64,000 bases of DNA. Origin: Paenibacillus sp. JJ-100. Its GTDB lineage: Bacteria; Bacillota; Bacilli; Paenibacillales; Paenibacillaceae. How positions within the stretch are numbered: position 1 is the first letter of the stretch; the number at the start of each line of letters is the position of its first letter. The translations under genes and the position numbers were made by a program. Shown here piece after piece: positions 37,448-47,101 of the stretch. The notes under the pieces are model-generated. The model worked only from the letters and a program-made list of their open reading frames with translations, ran no database searches and was not told the DNA's origin. The DNA is taken from the NCBI RefSeq assembly GCF_948329825.1, contig NZ_CAOJCM010000001.1, positions 620,001-684,000 on the forward strand, read 5' to 3'.

Positions 37448-38464
37448 TTGGCAAAAGCAGGCAGTCAAGGATTGACTGGCAGACAAAAAGCAGCAATTTT
37501 ATTAATTACTTTAGGTCCGGAGGTTTCTGCACAAATCTTCAAACATTTGCGCGATGAAGAAATCGAACAACTTACGTTAGAAATTGCCAACGTGCGAAAG
37601 GTTGATTCAGCTGAAAAGGACTTGATTATGTCGGAATTCCACCAGATCTGTCTTGCACAAGAATACATTTCTCAAGGTGGAATTAACTACGCAAAAGAAA
37701 TTTTGGAAAAGGCTCTAGGTTCTACCAAGGCGCTTGAGGTTATCAATCGGTTGACAGCAACGCTGCAGGTTAGACCATTTGATTTTGCTCGTAAAGCGGA
37801 TCCGAATCAGATTCTGAATTTTATTCAAAACGAAAGTCCACAGACGATTGCATTGGTTCTTTCATACCTGCAATTTGAACAAGCAGCAGCTATTCTATCG
37901 TCTCTCCCTCAGGAGAAGCAGGCTGATGTCGCTCGTAGAGTAGCTGTGATGGATAGTACTTCTCCGGAAGTGATTTCACAAGTGGAACGGGTACTCGAAC
38001 AGAAATTATCTTCTACAGTAACGCAGGATTATACGAATGCAGGCGGTATAGAGTCCATCGTTCAGATTCTGAATGGTGTCGATCGTGGGACAGAACGTAC
38101 GATTTTGGATTCCCTCGAGATTCAAGACCCAGAGCTGGCGGAAGAAATCAAAAAACGCATGTTCGTTTTCGAAGATATCGTCAATGTGGACGACCGTTCG
38201 ATTCAGCGTATTATCCGCGATATCGACAATGCCGATCTGCAACTTGCGCTCAAAGTGGCAAGCGAAGAAGTGCGGGAGGCAGTGTTCCGAAATATGTCGA
38301 AACGGATGTCCGAAACATTCAAGGAAGAAATGGAATTCATGGGACCTGTACGGTTGCGTGATGTGGAAGAAGCTCAAACACGTATCGTAGGTACAATCCG
38401 CAGATTGGAAGAAGCCGGTGAGATCATTATCGCACGTGGTGGAGGAGATGATATCATTGTCTAA
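37448..38464 (+). CDS. fliG: Flagellar motor switch protein FliG
   Basis: Rotor protein that transmits stator force. The 338-residue protein has an N-terminal domain (GRQKAAILLITLGPEVSAQIFKHL), a middle domain with the EHPQ-type region here as NESPQTIALVLSYL, and a C-terminal charged torque helix (MFVFEDIVNVDDRSIQRIIRDID). Start chosen is TTG at 37448 with AGAGGTGA at about 37435-37442. It overlaps fliH by eight bases. Confidence 0.94.
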   Translation: MAKAGSQGLTGRQKAAILLITLGPEVSAQIFKHLRDEEIEQLTLEIANVRKVDSAEKDLIMSEFHQICLAQEYISQGGINYAKEILEKALGSTKALEVINRLTATLQVRPFDFARKADPNQILNFIQNESPQTIALVLSYLQFEQAAAILSSLPQEKQADVARRVAVMDSTSPEVISQVERVLEQKLSSTVTQDYTNAGGIESIVQILNGVDRGTERTILDSLEIQDPELAEEIKKRMFVFEDIVNVDDRSIQRIIRDIDNADLQLALKVASEEVREAVFRNMSKRMSETFKEEMEFMGPVRLRDVEEAQTRIVGTIRRLEEAGEIIIARGGGDDIIV

Positions 38465-39314
38465 TTTGATTAAATCTTTCCAGTATGTTCCTGTTGAAGA
38501 TCATAAAAAACTCGAAAATCATCATTATTACAGTGTTGGTGAAGAGTCTGGATTGAATGGGGACGACGTTGCTGTTTCCGAAGCAGAAGTGCTACGTGCA
38601 CGAGTCGATGAAGAGACGGAACGGCTCACTGCCGAGATGCTGGAGGATGCCAAAGAGTTTGCGGAACAGCAGGTGCGTGATGCTTCGGAAGAAGCGGAAC
38701 GAATGCTTCAGGAAGCCCGGGAACAGATTGATCGCTGGTGGCAGGAGCAACGAGAGCAGGATGAACACCTGACTGAAGCTCTGCGATCTCAAGGTTTCCA
38801 ACAAGGGTTTGAAGAAGGTCGAGCACAAGCTGAAGTGGAGCTCCAGGTGAAGATCGAAGAGATGATGAAAGAAGCACAACAGGTGCTTCAGGAAGCGTAT
38901 GTTGCCAAAGACCAGATTATTCAGGAAGCGGAGCCCTTCCTTGTTGAACTTGCGTGTGGTATTGCTGAGAAAGTGATAGACAAGCAACTAACCGTAGAGC
39001 CTGAACACACGCTGGAACTGATACGTCAGAGTTTGTCCAGAAAAAGAGAGCAAGGTCAGATCACACTTTGTGTGGCACCCGAACAGTTTTCTTTTGTACA
39101 AGCAGCGCGGGAGGAATTAGCTCTATCTATTGACTCACAAGCAGAACTTCAAATTTTACCTGATGCTACGGTTAAAGACAAAGGTTGTGTTATTCGTTCT
39201 TCATTTGGAAGTGTTGATGCACGAATCGATACACAGCTTACAGAAATCAAAAAAGAACTGATCCGTATAGCACTTGAGGATGAGGAGCGAAGAAATCAAC
39301 ATGAAGGTTCTTAG
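38457..39314 (+). CDS. fliH: Flagellar export regulator FliH
   Basis: A 285-residue regulator that binds and holds FliI. Long Glu/Gln-rich coiled coil (about residues 60-150, many EAEEAERMLQEAREQ-like repeats) is followed by the C-terminal V1-ATPase E-subunit-like domain (LVELACGIAEKVIDKQL, KDKGCVIRSSFGSVDARIDTQL). Start is TTG at 38457 with GGAGGAG at 38441-38447. Confidence 0.9.
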   Translation: MSNLIKSFQYVPVEDHKKLENHHYYSVGEESGLNGDDVAVSEAEVLRARVDEETERLTAEMLEDAKEFAEQQVRDASEEAERMLQEAREQIDRWWQEQREQDEHLTEALRSQGFQQGFEEGRAQAEVELQVKIEEMMKEAQQVLQEAYVAKDQIIQEAEPFLVELACGIAEKVIDKQLTVEPEHTLELIRQSLSRKREQGQITLCVAPEQFSFVQAAREELALSIDSQAELQILPDATVKDKGCVIRSSFGSVDARIDTQLTEIKKELIRIALEDEERRNQHEGS

Positions 39315-40620
39315 TTCACAGCGTTATATGGAGCATCTTCGACAATTTGATCCTGTTCGTATTAACGGAAAAGTAACTCAGGTCATTGGGCTAATGGTGG
39401 AGTCAGAAGGACCAGATGCTAGCATCGGCGACGTATGTTATATCTATCCTGGCAAATCTGCGAAGCCGCTTCAAGCTGAAGTTGTGGGCTTTCGAGATAA
39501 CAAAGTATTGCTTATGCCTCTCGGAGAACTTCAATCGATCGGTCCCGGATGTGACGTGGTAGGAACAGGCAAGCCGTTAGGCGTTCAGGTGGGAGCTGAG
39601 CTGTTAGGTAAAGTTCTCGATGGGCTGGGGCAACCACTTGACGGTTCACTGTTACCTTCTAGAATGCCTACGTATTCTACCTCAAATACACCTGTGAATC
39701 CTATGGATAGACCGCGTGTACTTGAAACAATGAGTGTGGGTGTAAGAGCGATTGACGGTTTACTCACCGTGGGCAAAGGACAGCGGGTCGGTATTTTTGC
39801 AGGTTCAGGTGTAGGTAAAAGTACATTAATGGGTATGATTGCCCGGAATACAGAAGCGGATGTAAATGTGATTGCGCTTGTGGGTGAGCGTGGACGTGAG
39901 GTTCGTGACTTTATCGAGCGAGATTTAGGTCCAGAAGGGTTGGAACGGTCTGTCGTCATTGTCGCAACATCAGACCAGCCTGCGTTGATTCGAATCAAAG
40001 GAGCGGTAATAGCAACAACGATTGCTGAATATTTCAGGGATCGGGGCATGAATGTCATGTTAATGATGGATTCAGTTACCCGTTATGCTATGGCGCAGAG
40101 AGAAGTAGGCCTGGCTGTAGGAGAGCCCCCTGCCATGAGGGGGTATACACCTTCTGTTTTTGCAAGTCTACCCAAATTGCTCGAGCGTGCAGGGACAGGT
40201 CCGACAGGTTCAATTACTGCCTTTTATACCGTACTCGTCGATGGGGATGATATGAACGAACCGATTGCAGACGCAGTTCGGGGGATATTGGACGGTCACA
40301 TTGTGTTGAACCGTTCGATCGCTAATAAAGGTCATTTTCCTGCAATAGATGTACTTGCAAGCATCAGCCGTGTTATGAAGGACATTGCACCTGAAGAACA
40401 GATGGATGCGGTCAATAATATGAAACGTCTGATGGCTGTGTACAAGGAATCCGAAGATTTAATAAACATTGGTGCCTATCAACGTGGGTCAAATGCAGCA
40501 ATAGATGAAGCTATGGATCAGATTGATCATATCTGGGATTTTACGAAGCAAAAAGTGGATGAAAAGGTAACGTTAAGTGAAGTGCAGGAGCGTTTGATTC
40601 TTGAATTTGCAAGGAGATGA
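39301..40620 (+). CDS. fliI: Flagellar export ATPase FliI
   Basis: ATPase that energises flagellar type III secretion. The 439-residue protein has Walker A GIFAGSGVGKSTLM, LVGERGREVRDFIERDLG, the Walker B MLMMDSVTRYAMAQREVGLA and SITAFYTVLVDGDDMNEPIAD motifs. ATG at 39301 begins MKVLSSQRY, overlapping fliH by 14 bases. Confidence 0.95.
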   Translation: MKVLSSQRYMEHLRQFDPVRINGKVTQVIGLMVESEGPDASIGDVCYIYPGKSAKPLQAEVVGFRDNKVLLMPLGELQSIGPGCDVVGTGKPLGVQVGAELLGKVLDGLGQPLDGSLLPSRMPTYSTSNTPVNPMDRPRVLETMSVGVRAIDGLLTVGKGQRVGIFAGSGVGKSTLMGMIARNTEADVNVIALVGERGREVRDFIERDLGPEGLERSVVIVATSDQPALIRIKGAVIATTIAEYFRDRGMNVMLMMDSVTRYAMAQREVGLAVGEPPAMRGYTPSVFASLPKLLERAGTGPTGSITAFYTVLVDGDDMNEPIADAVRGILDGHIVLNRSIANKGHFPAIDVLASISRVMKDIAPEEQMDAVNNMKRLMAVYKESEDLINIGAYQRGSNAAIDEAMDQIDHIWDFTKQKVDEKVTLSEVQERLILEFARR

Positions 40621-40631
40621 AGGGGTTAGCG

Positions 40632-41084
40632 ATGAAATTTCGATATCATTTCCAGAAGGTTGTTGACCTGAAAAGCAATGAAAAAACACAGGCGGAGTGG
40701 ATGTTATCCACAGCGATCGGTAAACTTCAGACAGAAGAAGAGCATCTATCGAAATTAATTAATGATCGCAATAATCTGATGAACATTATTCAATCCGCAA
40801 TAGAAAATTGTGCATCCGCATCTAGCCTGCAGGAGATGCAGCGTTATGCATATCACCTTGAAGAGTGTATATCCCGTAAGAATAACGATGTCGAACATGC
40901 TCAGGTCAATGTACAGCGGAATCAGAGCTTTTTGAATGGCAAAATGATTGACGAAAAAGTATGGCTTGGAGCGAGAGATAAGGCCAAAATGAGATTTCAG
41001 CAGGAGATGCTCCTCCGGGAACAGAACGATCTGGACGAGATGGCTACTGTACGCTTCGCTGCCAAAGCCGGACGCGCGAACTGA
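40632..41084 (+). CDS. fliJ: Flagellar export chaperone FliJ
   Basis: A 150-residue coiled-coil protein that associates with FliI/FliH and escorts export chaperones. Starts MKFRYHFQKVVDLKSNEK with AAGGGG just before; the rest is a predicted long two-helix coil with many Glu/Gln/Arg residues. Confidence 0.88.
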   Translation: MKFRYHFQKVVDLKSNEKTQAEWMLSTAIGKLQTEEEHLSKLINDRNNLMNIIQSAIENCASASSLQEMQRYAYHLEECISRKNNDVEHAQVNVQRNQSFLNGKMIDEKVWLGARDKAKMRFQQEMLLREQNDLDEMATVRFAAKAGRAN

Positions 41085-41127
41085 TGTGAGCCGGATGCGA
41101 AGTTGTCTCGTGAAGGAGGAATGAACG

Positions 41128-42066
41128 GTGGCTGTAAAAGACACTGATATCGAAAAAGAATCCGGGAGTGGATGGGAAAAGTTTCTCATGATCTCGATCC
41201 CGATTGTATTTACAGTAGTGCTGCTAGGTGTATTACTTACTCTATTTAATGTAGATATACGAAACAACGCCCTTGAATTTGCTCAAAAGATACCCGTAGT
41301 CAAGAACTGGGTGCCTGATCCGGTGCTGGACCCTGAGAAGGAAAAGCTAGAGAAGAGCGAAAAGCAGGTTGAAAGCGCCGAAGCAACAATTGAAAAGTTG
41401 AAATCTCAAGTAGCTGCTAAAGAAGCTGAACTGAAAACGGCTAAAGAGGCTACTACTGCTGAGACGCAGAAAACGGCTGATCTGCAAAAAAAATTGGATG
41501 AAGCCAATAGGGCGGCTGAAACAGCTGTTACAGCACAACCTGAAGCAGAGAACGACTATCAGAAACAGATTAAAAGTCTAGCTAAAATGTATGCTGATAT
41601 GAGTCCGAGCAAAGCTGCACCGATTTTGCAAAATATGACGAATGAAGAAATGGTATTGCTGCTTAGCTCGATGCAGTCTACCGCACGGACGAAGGTTCTG
41701 GAAAAGATGGACCCAAAGACAGCGGCGGATGTAACAATGCTAATGAAGGATTCCAAGCCGTCAGGTGATCTTGCTTTGGATGCATTGCAGTCCAGATTGA
41801 AAAAGGAAACAGAATCTTCCACGACGGCAACTGCAACGAATAGCAAGAATCTCGACAAAAATCAGTTGAGCCAAACCTTTGCCTCCATGTCACCTTCCAG
41901 CGGTGCCAAACTGTTGCTGGAAACGTATAAATTAAGTCCGGATAAAACATTGACAATACTTAATTCAGTAGATGATGCAACTCGATCACAACTGCTTGAG
42001 AACATGTCAAAAGAAGATTCGGTTGAAACGGCGAAGGTACTAAACCGGCTTATGGGCAATAAATAA
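41128..42066 (+). CDS. ylxF: YlxF / MotE-like flagellar protein
   Basis: A 312-residue single-span protein. One membrane helix near residues 19-42, a long Lys/Glu/Ala coiled coil about residues 70-130, then two MgtE N-domain-like blocks (KMYADMSPSKAAPILQNM and later TFASMSPSSGAKLLLETY). The MgtE_N type suggests a MotE-like chaperone or stator-associated role; unproven here. Start is GTG at 41128 after GAAGGAGGA. Confidence 0.85.
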   Translation: MAVKDTDIEKESGSGWEKFLMISIPIVFTVVLLGVLLTLFNVDIRNNALEFAQKIPVVKNWVPDPVLDPEKEKLEKSEKQVESAEATIEKLKSQVAAKEAELKTAKEATTAETQKTADLQKKLDEANRAAETAVTAQPEAENDYQKQIKSLAKMYADMSPSKAAPILQNMTNEEMVLLLSSMQSTARTKVLEKMDPKTAADVTMLMKDSKPSGDLALDALQSRLKKETESSTTATATNSKNLDKNQLSQTFASMSPSSGAKLLLETYKLSPDKTLTILNSVDDATRSQLLENMSKEDSVETAKVLNRLMGNK

Positions 42067-42097
42067 CTCAATTAAATCTTAGAGAGGAGGTGAAAAA

Positions 42098-43462
42098 ATG
42101 TCACTCGTATATCAAATGAACTCTGGGGGATCTTCAAAGGTTTCTGGTTCAGCTCAGGCTTCATCTTCAGCTCAGACTAAAGGATCAGTTGATACTAATG
42201 GCGACAAATTTAATCAGACATTAGCACAGTCATTGTCTGGGGCCGGTGTAACTGGTGAAAGCAATGAAGCAGAGGGTACTTTGACGAATCAGACGGCCAA
42301 TCTACTTAGGTTTACTTTCTCTTCAGAAAGCGAGCAAAGTGACGCCTCTTTAGGCGACGTACTCAGCTCACTGTTTGCTGAGACGGATAAAACTGATTTA
42401 AGCGATAAGCTTGAGAAGCTATTCGGGGAAATGGATGGTTTAGATGAGGCTTTGGAAAATGATCCAGTACTACTTGCAAATCTTCAAACCTTGATCCAGC
42501 AAATATATACTCTTTTGAATAAGAAGTCAGATAGTGATACATCAATCCATTTGAATGAAGGTTCTGCTACTGATTCGATGAAAGTCGCGAATTCTTTACC
42601 TGTTGCAGAGTTGTCTCAACATCCAGCTACGATCCGTTTTGTACTACAGGATGCGTTGACACAAATCGCTGCTAAAGTCCAAAAATTGAATATGGCCGTG
42701 ATGGAATTGGCACCCGAATTCAAACAGTTGCTTGGTGAATTGCAAGGTCAGTTGAAGAAAGCCGGAATTGAAACAGATAGCAAAAAAGGATGGTCTGAAC
42801 TCAAATCAGTCCTTGATTCATTCTCTGTAATGAAGGAACAGGCTGTTCAAACTGCAGGTGCTACTTCAGTAACTGCCCATGAGGGAGAGACGGAGATTCA
42901 ACCCCCAACGATCATAACTGCTGGTGAACTTTCCTTGAGAAGCTCTGGAACCACAGTTGGAAAACCAGCGGAGCCTGTTATGCAAGCATCACTGTTTGCT
43001 AAGGAAATGACACAATTTGTAGTTAATAAGCTGGATATCGTGCAACAAAAAGGATTTTCAGAAGCAACGATTTCACTCCGTCCTGAGCATCTGGGGAAAT
43101 TGGACGTTCAGATTACATTACAGAACGGGCAATTGGTTGCCAGGTTTGTCACGGAACATGTGATGGCAAAAGACATGCTTGAGCAGCAAATGATGCAATT
43201 GCGTTCTTCACTGCAGGCTCAGGGTATCCAAGTCGAGCGACTGGAAGTAACCCAGAACAGTGCACTGGGATCCGAAATGTATCAGAATGGCGGCCGGCAA
43301 CAAGGGAGCCAATCTCAGCAGGAACAGCGTTCAAATGAGCGTGGAGAACATACAGATGAAGCTATGACAGCAGCTGAACTACAGGAAGAGTTGCGTAACT
43401 GGCGTAGCGAACAGGTAGAAGGCATTGAAGTTCGGCGTGATTCATTCAGTGCAGAGGCTTAA
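42098..43462 (+). CDS. fliK: Flagellar hook-length control protein FliK
   Basis: Measures hook length and triggers the substrate switch with FlhB. The 454-residue protein has a low-complexity Ser/Gln/Thr N-terminus, and a C-terminal FliK domain about residues 295-390 (SEATISLRPEHLGKLDVQITLQNGQLVARF, MLEQQMMQLRSSLQAQGIQVERLEV). GAGAGGAGGTG precedes the ATG. A paralogous FliK-type domain is in ylqG. Confidence 0.9.
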   Translation: MSLVYQMNSGGSSKVSGSAQASSSAQTKGSVDTNGDKFNQTLAQSLSGAGVTGESNEAEGTLTNQTANLLRFTFSSESEQSDASLGDVLSSLFAETDKTDLSDKLEKLFGEMDGLDEALENDPVLLANLQTLIQQIYTLLNKKSDSDTSIHLNEGSATDSMKVANSLPVAELSQHPATIRFVLQDALTQIAAKVQKLNMAVMELAPEFKQLLGELQGQLKKAGIETDSKKGWSELKSVLDSFSVMKEQAVQTAGATSVTAHEGETEIQPPTIITAGELSLRSSGTTVGKPAEPVMQASLFAKEMTQFVVNKLDIVQQKGFSEATISLRPEHLGKLDVQITLQNGQLVARFVTEHVMAKDMLEQQMMQLRSSLQAQGIQVERLEVTQNSALGSEMYQNGGRQQGSQSQQEQRSNERGEHTDEAMTAAELQEELRNWRSEQVEGIEVRRDSFSAEA

Positions 43463-43481
43463 ATAGAAATGAGGTGAATAC

Positions 43482-44039
43482 ATGGCTAATGAAATTGTTT
43501 CTACTAATAATGTTTGGCCAAATTACTCGGCTGCGAATAAGGCAACCACCAGTCCTGCAACCAAAGAATTGGGTAAAGATCAGTTTCTCAAAATTTTGAT
43601 TACCCAGTTGCAAAATCAGGATCCGATGCAGCCGATGGAAGATAAAGAATTCATCGCTCAAATGGCACAGTTCAGCTCGGTCGAACAGTTGGTTAACATT
43701 TCAACACAGCTTAAAACGTTGAATCAGTCACTTGGAGCCGTATCAAGCATGATCGGTATGGAGATCAGCTGGATTTCATCGGATAAAACGGAAAAAGGTA
43801 CTCTTCGTCAAGGCATCGTAGACTCTATCATTGTAAGGGATAGCGTTCAATACGCGAAGGTAGGCAAAGATGAAATCAAGCTGGATGAGATTATTCAGGT
43901 GAATCGTGCAAAAGAGGCTGAAGAGAATGATGTGCCTCTCCAAAATGTTCAAAGTAATTCCGCAAATGTAGAACTTTCAGAGCCTTCGGGTGTTAAAGCA
44001 GATTCCAGTGAATCTAAAGATCGTGAGAAAACGCTATGA
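43482..44039 (+). CDS. flgD: Flagellar hook capping protein FlgD
   Basis: Scaffold that caps the growing hook. The 185-residue protein has LGKDQFLKILITQLQNQDPMQPMEDKEFIAQMAQFSSVEQL, a hallmark of the FlgD N-terminus, and a charged C-terminal tail. The next gene overlaps it by four bases. Confidence 0.92.
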   Translation: MANEIVSTNNVWPNYSAANKATTSPATKELGKDQFLKILITQLQNQDPMQPMEDKEFIAQMAQFSSVEQLVNISTQLKTLNQSLGAVSSMIGMEISWISSDKTEKGTLRQGIVDSIIVRDSVQYAKVGKDEIKLDEIIQVNRAKEAEENDVPLQNVQSNSANVELSEPSGVKADSSESKDREKTL

Positions 44040-44419
44040 GTGACCGCATAACTGTTGGACAATTGTATACAGGGCCCGTTACTCCAAATATACTTCATAA
44101 GCCTAGATCGACAGAAACAGCGAGTGTACCTGCCAAACCTTTTGCCCAGGTTCTAGAGGATAATCTGCTGAAGCTTAGCAATCACGCAGCGAAGCGATTA
44201 GAACAGCGGGGTATTGAACTGAAATCGGAGCAGATGAAACAAATTGGTACTGCACTGGATAAAGCTGCTGCTAAGGGAGCCAAAGAGTCATTAATTTTGA
44301 TGCAAGATATGGCTTTTATCGTGAATGTCAAAAATCGTACAGTAGTTACAGCGATGGATAGCGAGAGTATGAAAGATAACGTCTTCACACAAATCGATAG
44401 TGCTGTGATTATATCTTGA
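44036..44419 (+). CDS. Flagellar operon protein (TIGR02530 family)
   Basis: A 127-residue soluble protein always found beside flgD in Firmicutes, named only as a flagellar operon protein. It has VPAKPFAQVLEDNLLKLSNHAAKRLEQRGIEL and the SLILMQDMAFIVNVKNRTVVTAMD core. No biochemical role is known to me. Starts within the flgD stop (ATGA). Confidence 0.85.
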   Translation: MSDRITVGQLYTGPVTPNILHKPRSTETASVPAKPFAQVLEDNLLKLSNHAAKRLEQRGIELKSEQMKQIGTALDKAAAKGAKESLILMQDMAFIVNVKNRTVVTAMDSESMKDNVFTQIDSAVIIS

Positions 44420-44444
44420 CCGGCTGGCCCTTCTCGGGAGCCGG
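44420..44444 (+). other. Hairpin between the TIGR02530 gene and flgE
   Basis: CCGGCT and CCC pair with GGG and AGCCGG across a short CTTCTC loop. No T run. Possible mRNA processing or stability element within the operon. Confidence 0.35.
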
Positions 44445-44500
44445 AAAGCCGCTGACCGACTGATGCGGCAACCAATATAATGCTGGGAGGATTTTATAAA

Positions 44501-45319
44501 ATGTTGAAATCAATGTACTCAGGCGTTTCCGGGATGAGGGGCTTTCAAACCAAACTCGATGTCATTGGTAATAATATTGCGAACGTAAATACGGTAGGAT
44601 TTAAAGGAAGCCGTGTCATGTTCAAAGACATTATGAGCCAAACAACATCAGGCGTAACTGCTCCAACGGATACACCATCGGGTGGTGTTAATGCGCAGCA
44701 GATCGGCTTAGGTGTGTCGATCGGTTCCATTGATACGCTTCACCTGGCAGGAAGTCCAATGACCACGAACAGACCTACTGACCTTCGGATTAACGGAGAT
44801 GGATTTTTCCTGGTTCGACTAAGCGAGGATCAGGAAGTTCCGTACTTAACACGTGATGGTAATTTTACACTGGATGCCAATCGTAACCTCGTAACCTCTG
44901 ATGGTTTATTCGTATTGGACAGTGGCGGAGGAAACATTACGGTTGGAGATGATGTTGTTTCATTCACCATTGGACAGGATGGAACCATCCAGCAAACGAT
45001 GGCTGATGGAACAACTGAGGCTGGAGTGCAACTCGGTATTGGTAAAGTTGTCAATCCATCGGGTCTGGAGAAGGTTGGAGGTAACTTATATCGCATGACC
45101 GCGAACGCCAACCCTGATGGAGAACTTGAGATATTGACAGCGAACAGTACAGAAAATGGAACTGGAGCTATTATTGCGGGTCAGCTGGAAATGTCAAATG
45201 TAGACTTGACAAGTGAATTTACCGAAATGATCGTAGCTCAACGTGGATTCCAGGCTAACTCCCGGATCATTACAACATCAGACGAAGTGCTTCAAGAGGT
45301 TGTTAACCTGAAACGTTAA
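44501..45319 (+). CDS. flgE: Flagellar hook protein FlgE (FlgG-like)
   Basis: A 272-residue hook subunit (B. subtilis FlgE, once called FlgG, is similar in length). Axial motif MYSGVSGMRGFQTKLDVIGNNIANVNTVGFKGS and C-terminal VDLTSEFTEMIVAQRGFQANSRIITTSDEVLQEVVNLKR. Start chosen is the ATG at 44501 with GGGAGG at 44485-44490. FlgG-type annotation is also defensible. Confidence 0.9.
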   Translation: MLKSMYSGVSGMRGFQTKLDVIGNNIANVNTVGFKGSRVMFKDIMSQTTSGVTAPTDTPSGGVNAQQIGLGVSIGSIDTLHLAGSPMTTNRPTDLRINGDGFFLVRLSEDQEVPYLTRDGNFTLDANRNLVTSDGLFVLDSGGGNITVGDDVVSFTIGQDGTIQQTMADGTTEAGVQLGIGKVVNPSGLEKVGGNLYRMTANANPDGELEILTANSTENGTGAIIAGQLEMSNVDLTSEFTEMIVAQRGFQANSRIITTSDEVLQEVVNLKR

Positions 45320-45344
45320 TAACTGAGCAGTAATTTTGAAATCG

Positions 45345-45363
45345 TGGGGGAGCTTGCTCCTCC
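45345..45363 (+). other. Small hairpin before swrD
   Basis: GGGGGAGC and GCTCCTCC pair through a two-base loop just upstream of the swrD site. Not followed by a U run. Confidence 0.3.
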
Positions 45364-45383
45364 AATGATTGAGGGGGCTTAGC

Positions 45384-45605
45384 ATGATTTCAGTTACGCG
45401 GTTAAATGGTTCTCCCATGTGGTTGAATGCGCTGATGGTAGAGATCGTGGAGGAGACGCCGGACACCTATATTACTTTAGTAACAGGAAAAAGACTGATC
45501 GTTCTTGAAAAAGCTGATGAAGTGATTTCCAAAATCAAAGAATACAATCGTGAAATTGGAGTTCAGGCAGCCACGATCAAAGTGCAACAAACGGAGGAGT
45601 CCTGA
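45384..45605 (+). CDS. swrD: SwrD / FlbD family flagellar protein
   Basis: A 73-residue protein with MISVTRLNGSPMWLNALMVEIVEETPDTYITLVTGKRLIV, typical of the FlbD family; B. subtilis SwrD (YlzI) boosts motor power for swarming. Start is ATG at 45384 with GAGGGGG at 45371-45377. Overlaps fliL by one base. Confidence 0.9.
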   Translation: MISVTRLNGSPMWLNALMVEIVEETPDTYITLVTGKRLIVLEKADEVISKIKEYNREIGVQAATIKVQQTEES

Positions 45606-46063
45606 TGAAAAAGATGATGCCCTGGATTGCAACGGCCTTGCTTGCAATCACACTCATTGTTGTCGTAGTTTTTGTATTTATGCAGGGACAGAACAAGAGC
45701 GAAAATACACATACAGCAGCAGCTGCTGAAGTAAAGAAAATGACAGCAGATGAAATTGTAGAAGTTTCATCGGAGCTCGGAGAGATCAAAACCAATCTAG
45801 CAGGTGCAGATCATATTATTATGGTTAGTTTCTCTTTCAAGTTATCCGATAAGAAAGCCAAAGAAGATTTTGAGAAAATTAAGAGTATTACCGTGAAGCC
45901 AATTATTATTCAGGCGCTTACTGACACCAAGGCTGAGGAACTGAGAACAGCCAAAGGTATGCAACAATTCAATGAGAAACTGACGAGTCTAATTAATGAG
46001 GCATTGCCTGAGCCCAAATTGATAAGCACCAGCTTTTCAGACATTGTCATAGCACCAATGTAG
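45605..46063 (+). CDS. fliL: Flagellar basal body protein FliL
   Basis: A 152-residue single-span protein (TM about residues 5-27) with a periplasmic FliL domain. It is near the stators and aids motor torque. The coding frame starts at the last base of swrD. Confidence 0.9.
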   Translation: MKKMMPWIATALLAITLIVVVVFVFMQGQNKSENTHTAAAAEVKKMTADEIVEVSSELGEIKTNLAGADHIIMVSFSFKLSDKKAKEDFEKIKSITVKPIIIQALTDTKAEELRTAKGMQQFNEKLTSLINEALPEPKLISTSFSDIVIAPM

Positions 46064-46102
46064 TGAACAGAACAAGCTGTAAACCTGTAAGGGGGTGAGA
46101 AC

Positions 46103-47101
46103 ATGGTGGATGTATTATCACAAAACGAGATTGACGCCCTATTAGCAGCCCTTTCCTCTGGCGAAATGGACGCTGAGGAACTGAAAAAGGAAGAAACTCA
46201 GAAAAAAATTAGATCTTATGACTTTAAGCGGGCAGTTCGTTTTTCCAAAGATCATATTCGAAGTCTCACCCGTATTCACGAAAATTTTGCACGTTTTCTC
46301 ACCACTTATTTTTCGGCCCAGCTGCGGACGTTCGTTCAGATCAATGTCGTGCAGGTAGAGCAATTGCCTTATGATGAGTTTATTCGTTCTATTCCCAAAA
46401 TGACGATTTTGAACATTTTTGAAGCAGAGCCATTGCAGGGACGAATGGTAATGGAAGTTCATCCCAACGTCGGATATGCGATGCTTGATCGTCTGCTTGG
46501 AGGAATCGGTAGTGCTCCGGCCAAAATTTCAAACATGACAGAAATTGAAACGACGATTATGGAGCGTATATTCAGTCGGGCATTCGAAAGTCTGCAAGAA
46601 GCCTGGAAGACCGTGCTGGATATTACGCCAAGATTGGAAGCACTGGAGACAAATCCGCAATTTATGCAGATTGTATCCCCCAATGAGACCATTGCCTTGA
46701 TCTCGCTTAGCACTAAAATTGGCGACACCACAGGCATGATCAATTTGTGTATACCGCATGTCGTTCTTGAGCCAATCATGGCTCGGTTATCAACGCATCA
46801 GTGGTTTATTTCGGAGAAGAAAACGAAAGCTCCGGAAGAATACGAAGCGTTGAAAACCCGTGTGCATAAGGCGAAATTACCTATTATAGCCGAGCTTGGT
46901 GAGTCCAGAATTTCGATAGCCGAGTTTTTAGGATTATCGGTAGGGGACGTCATTACGCTTAATAAACCGGTGGAAGAGGGGCTTTCCATTAAAGTTGGTG
47001 ACAGACTGAAGTATGTCGGCAGTCCAGGAACCATTAAGGACCGTGTGGCTGTGCAAATAGATCAAATTGTCACCGAAGGAGTTGAAGAATTTGACGAGTA
47101 A
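46103..47101 (+). CDS. fliM: Flagellar motor switch protein FliM
   Basis: A 332-residue C-ring protein with the N-terminal CheY-binding segment LSQNEIDALLAAL, a middle CheC-like domain, and a C-terminal SpoA domain (ELGESRISIAEFLGLSVGDVITLN). GGGGGTGAG at 46091-46099 precedes the ATG. Confidence 0.95.
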   Translation: MVDVLSQNEIDALLAALSSGEMDAEELKKEETQKKIRSYDFKRAVRFSKDHIRSLTRIHENFARFLTTYFSAQLRTFVQINVVQVEQLPYDEFIRSIPKMTILNIFEAEPLQGRMVMEVHPNVGYAMLDRLLGGIGSAPAKISNMTEIETTIMERIFSRAFESLQEAWKTVLDITPRLEALETNPQFMQIVSPNETIALISLSTKIGDTTGMINLCIPHVVLEPIMARLSTHQWFISEKKTKAPEEYEALKTRVHKAKLPIIAELGESRISIAEFLGLSVGDVITLNKPVEEGLSIKVGDRLKYVGSPGTIKDRVAVQIDQIVTEGVEEFDE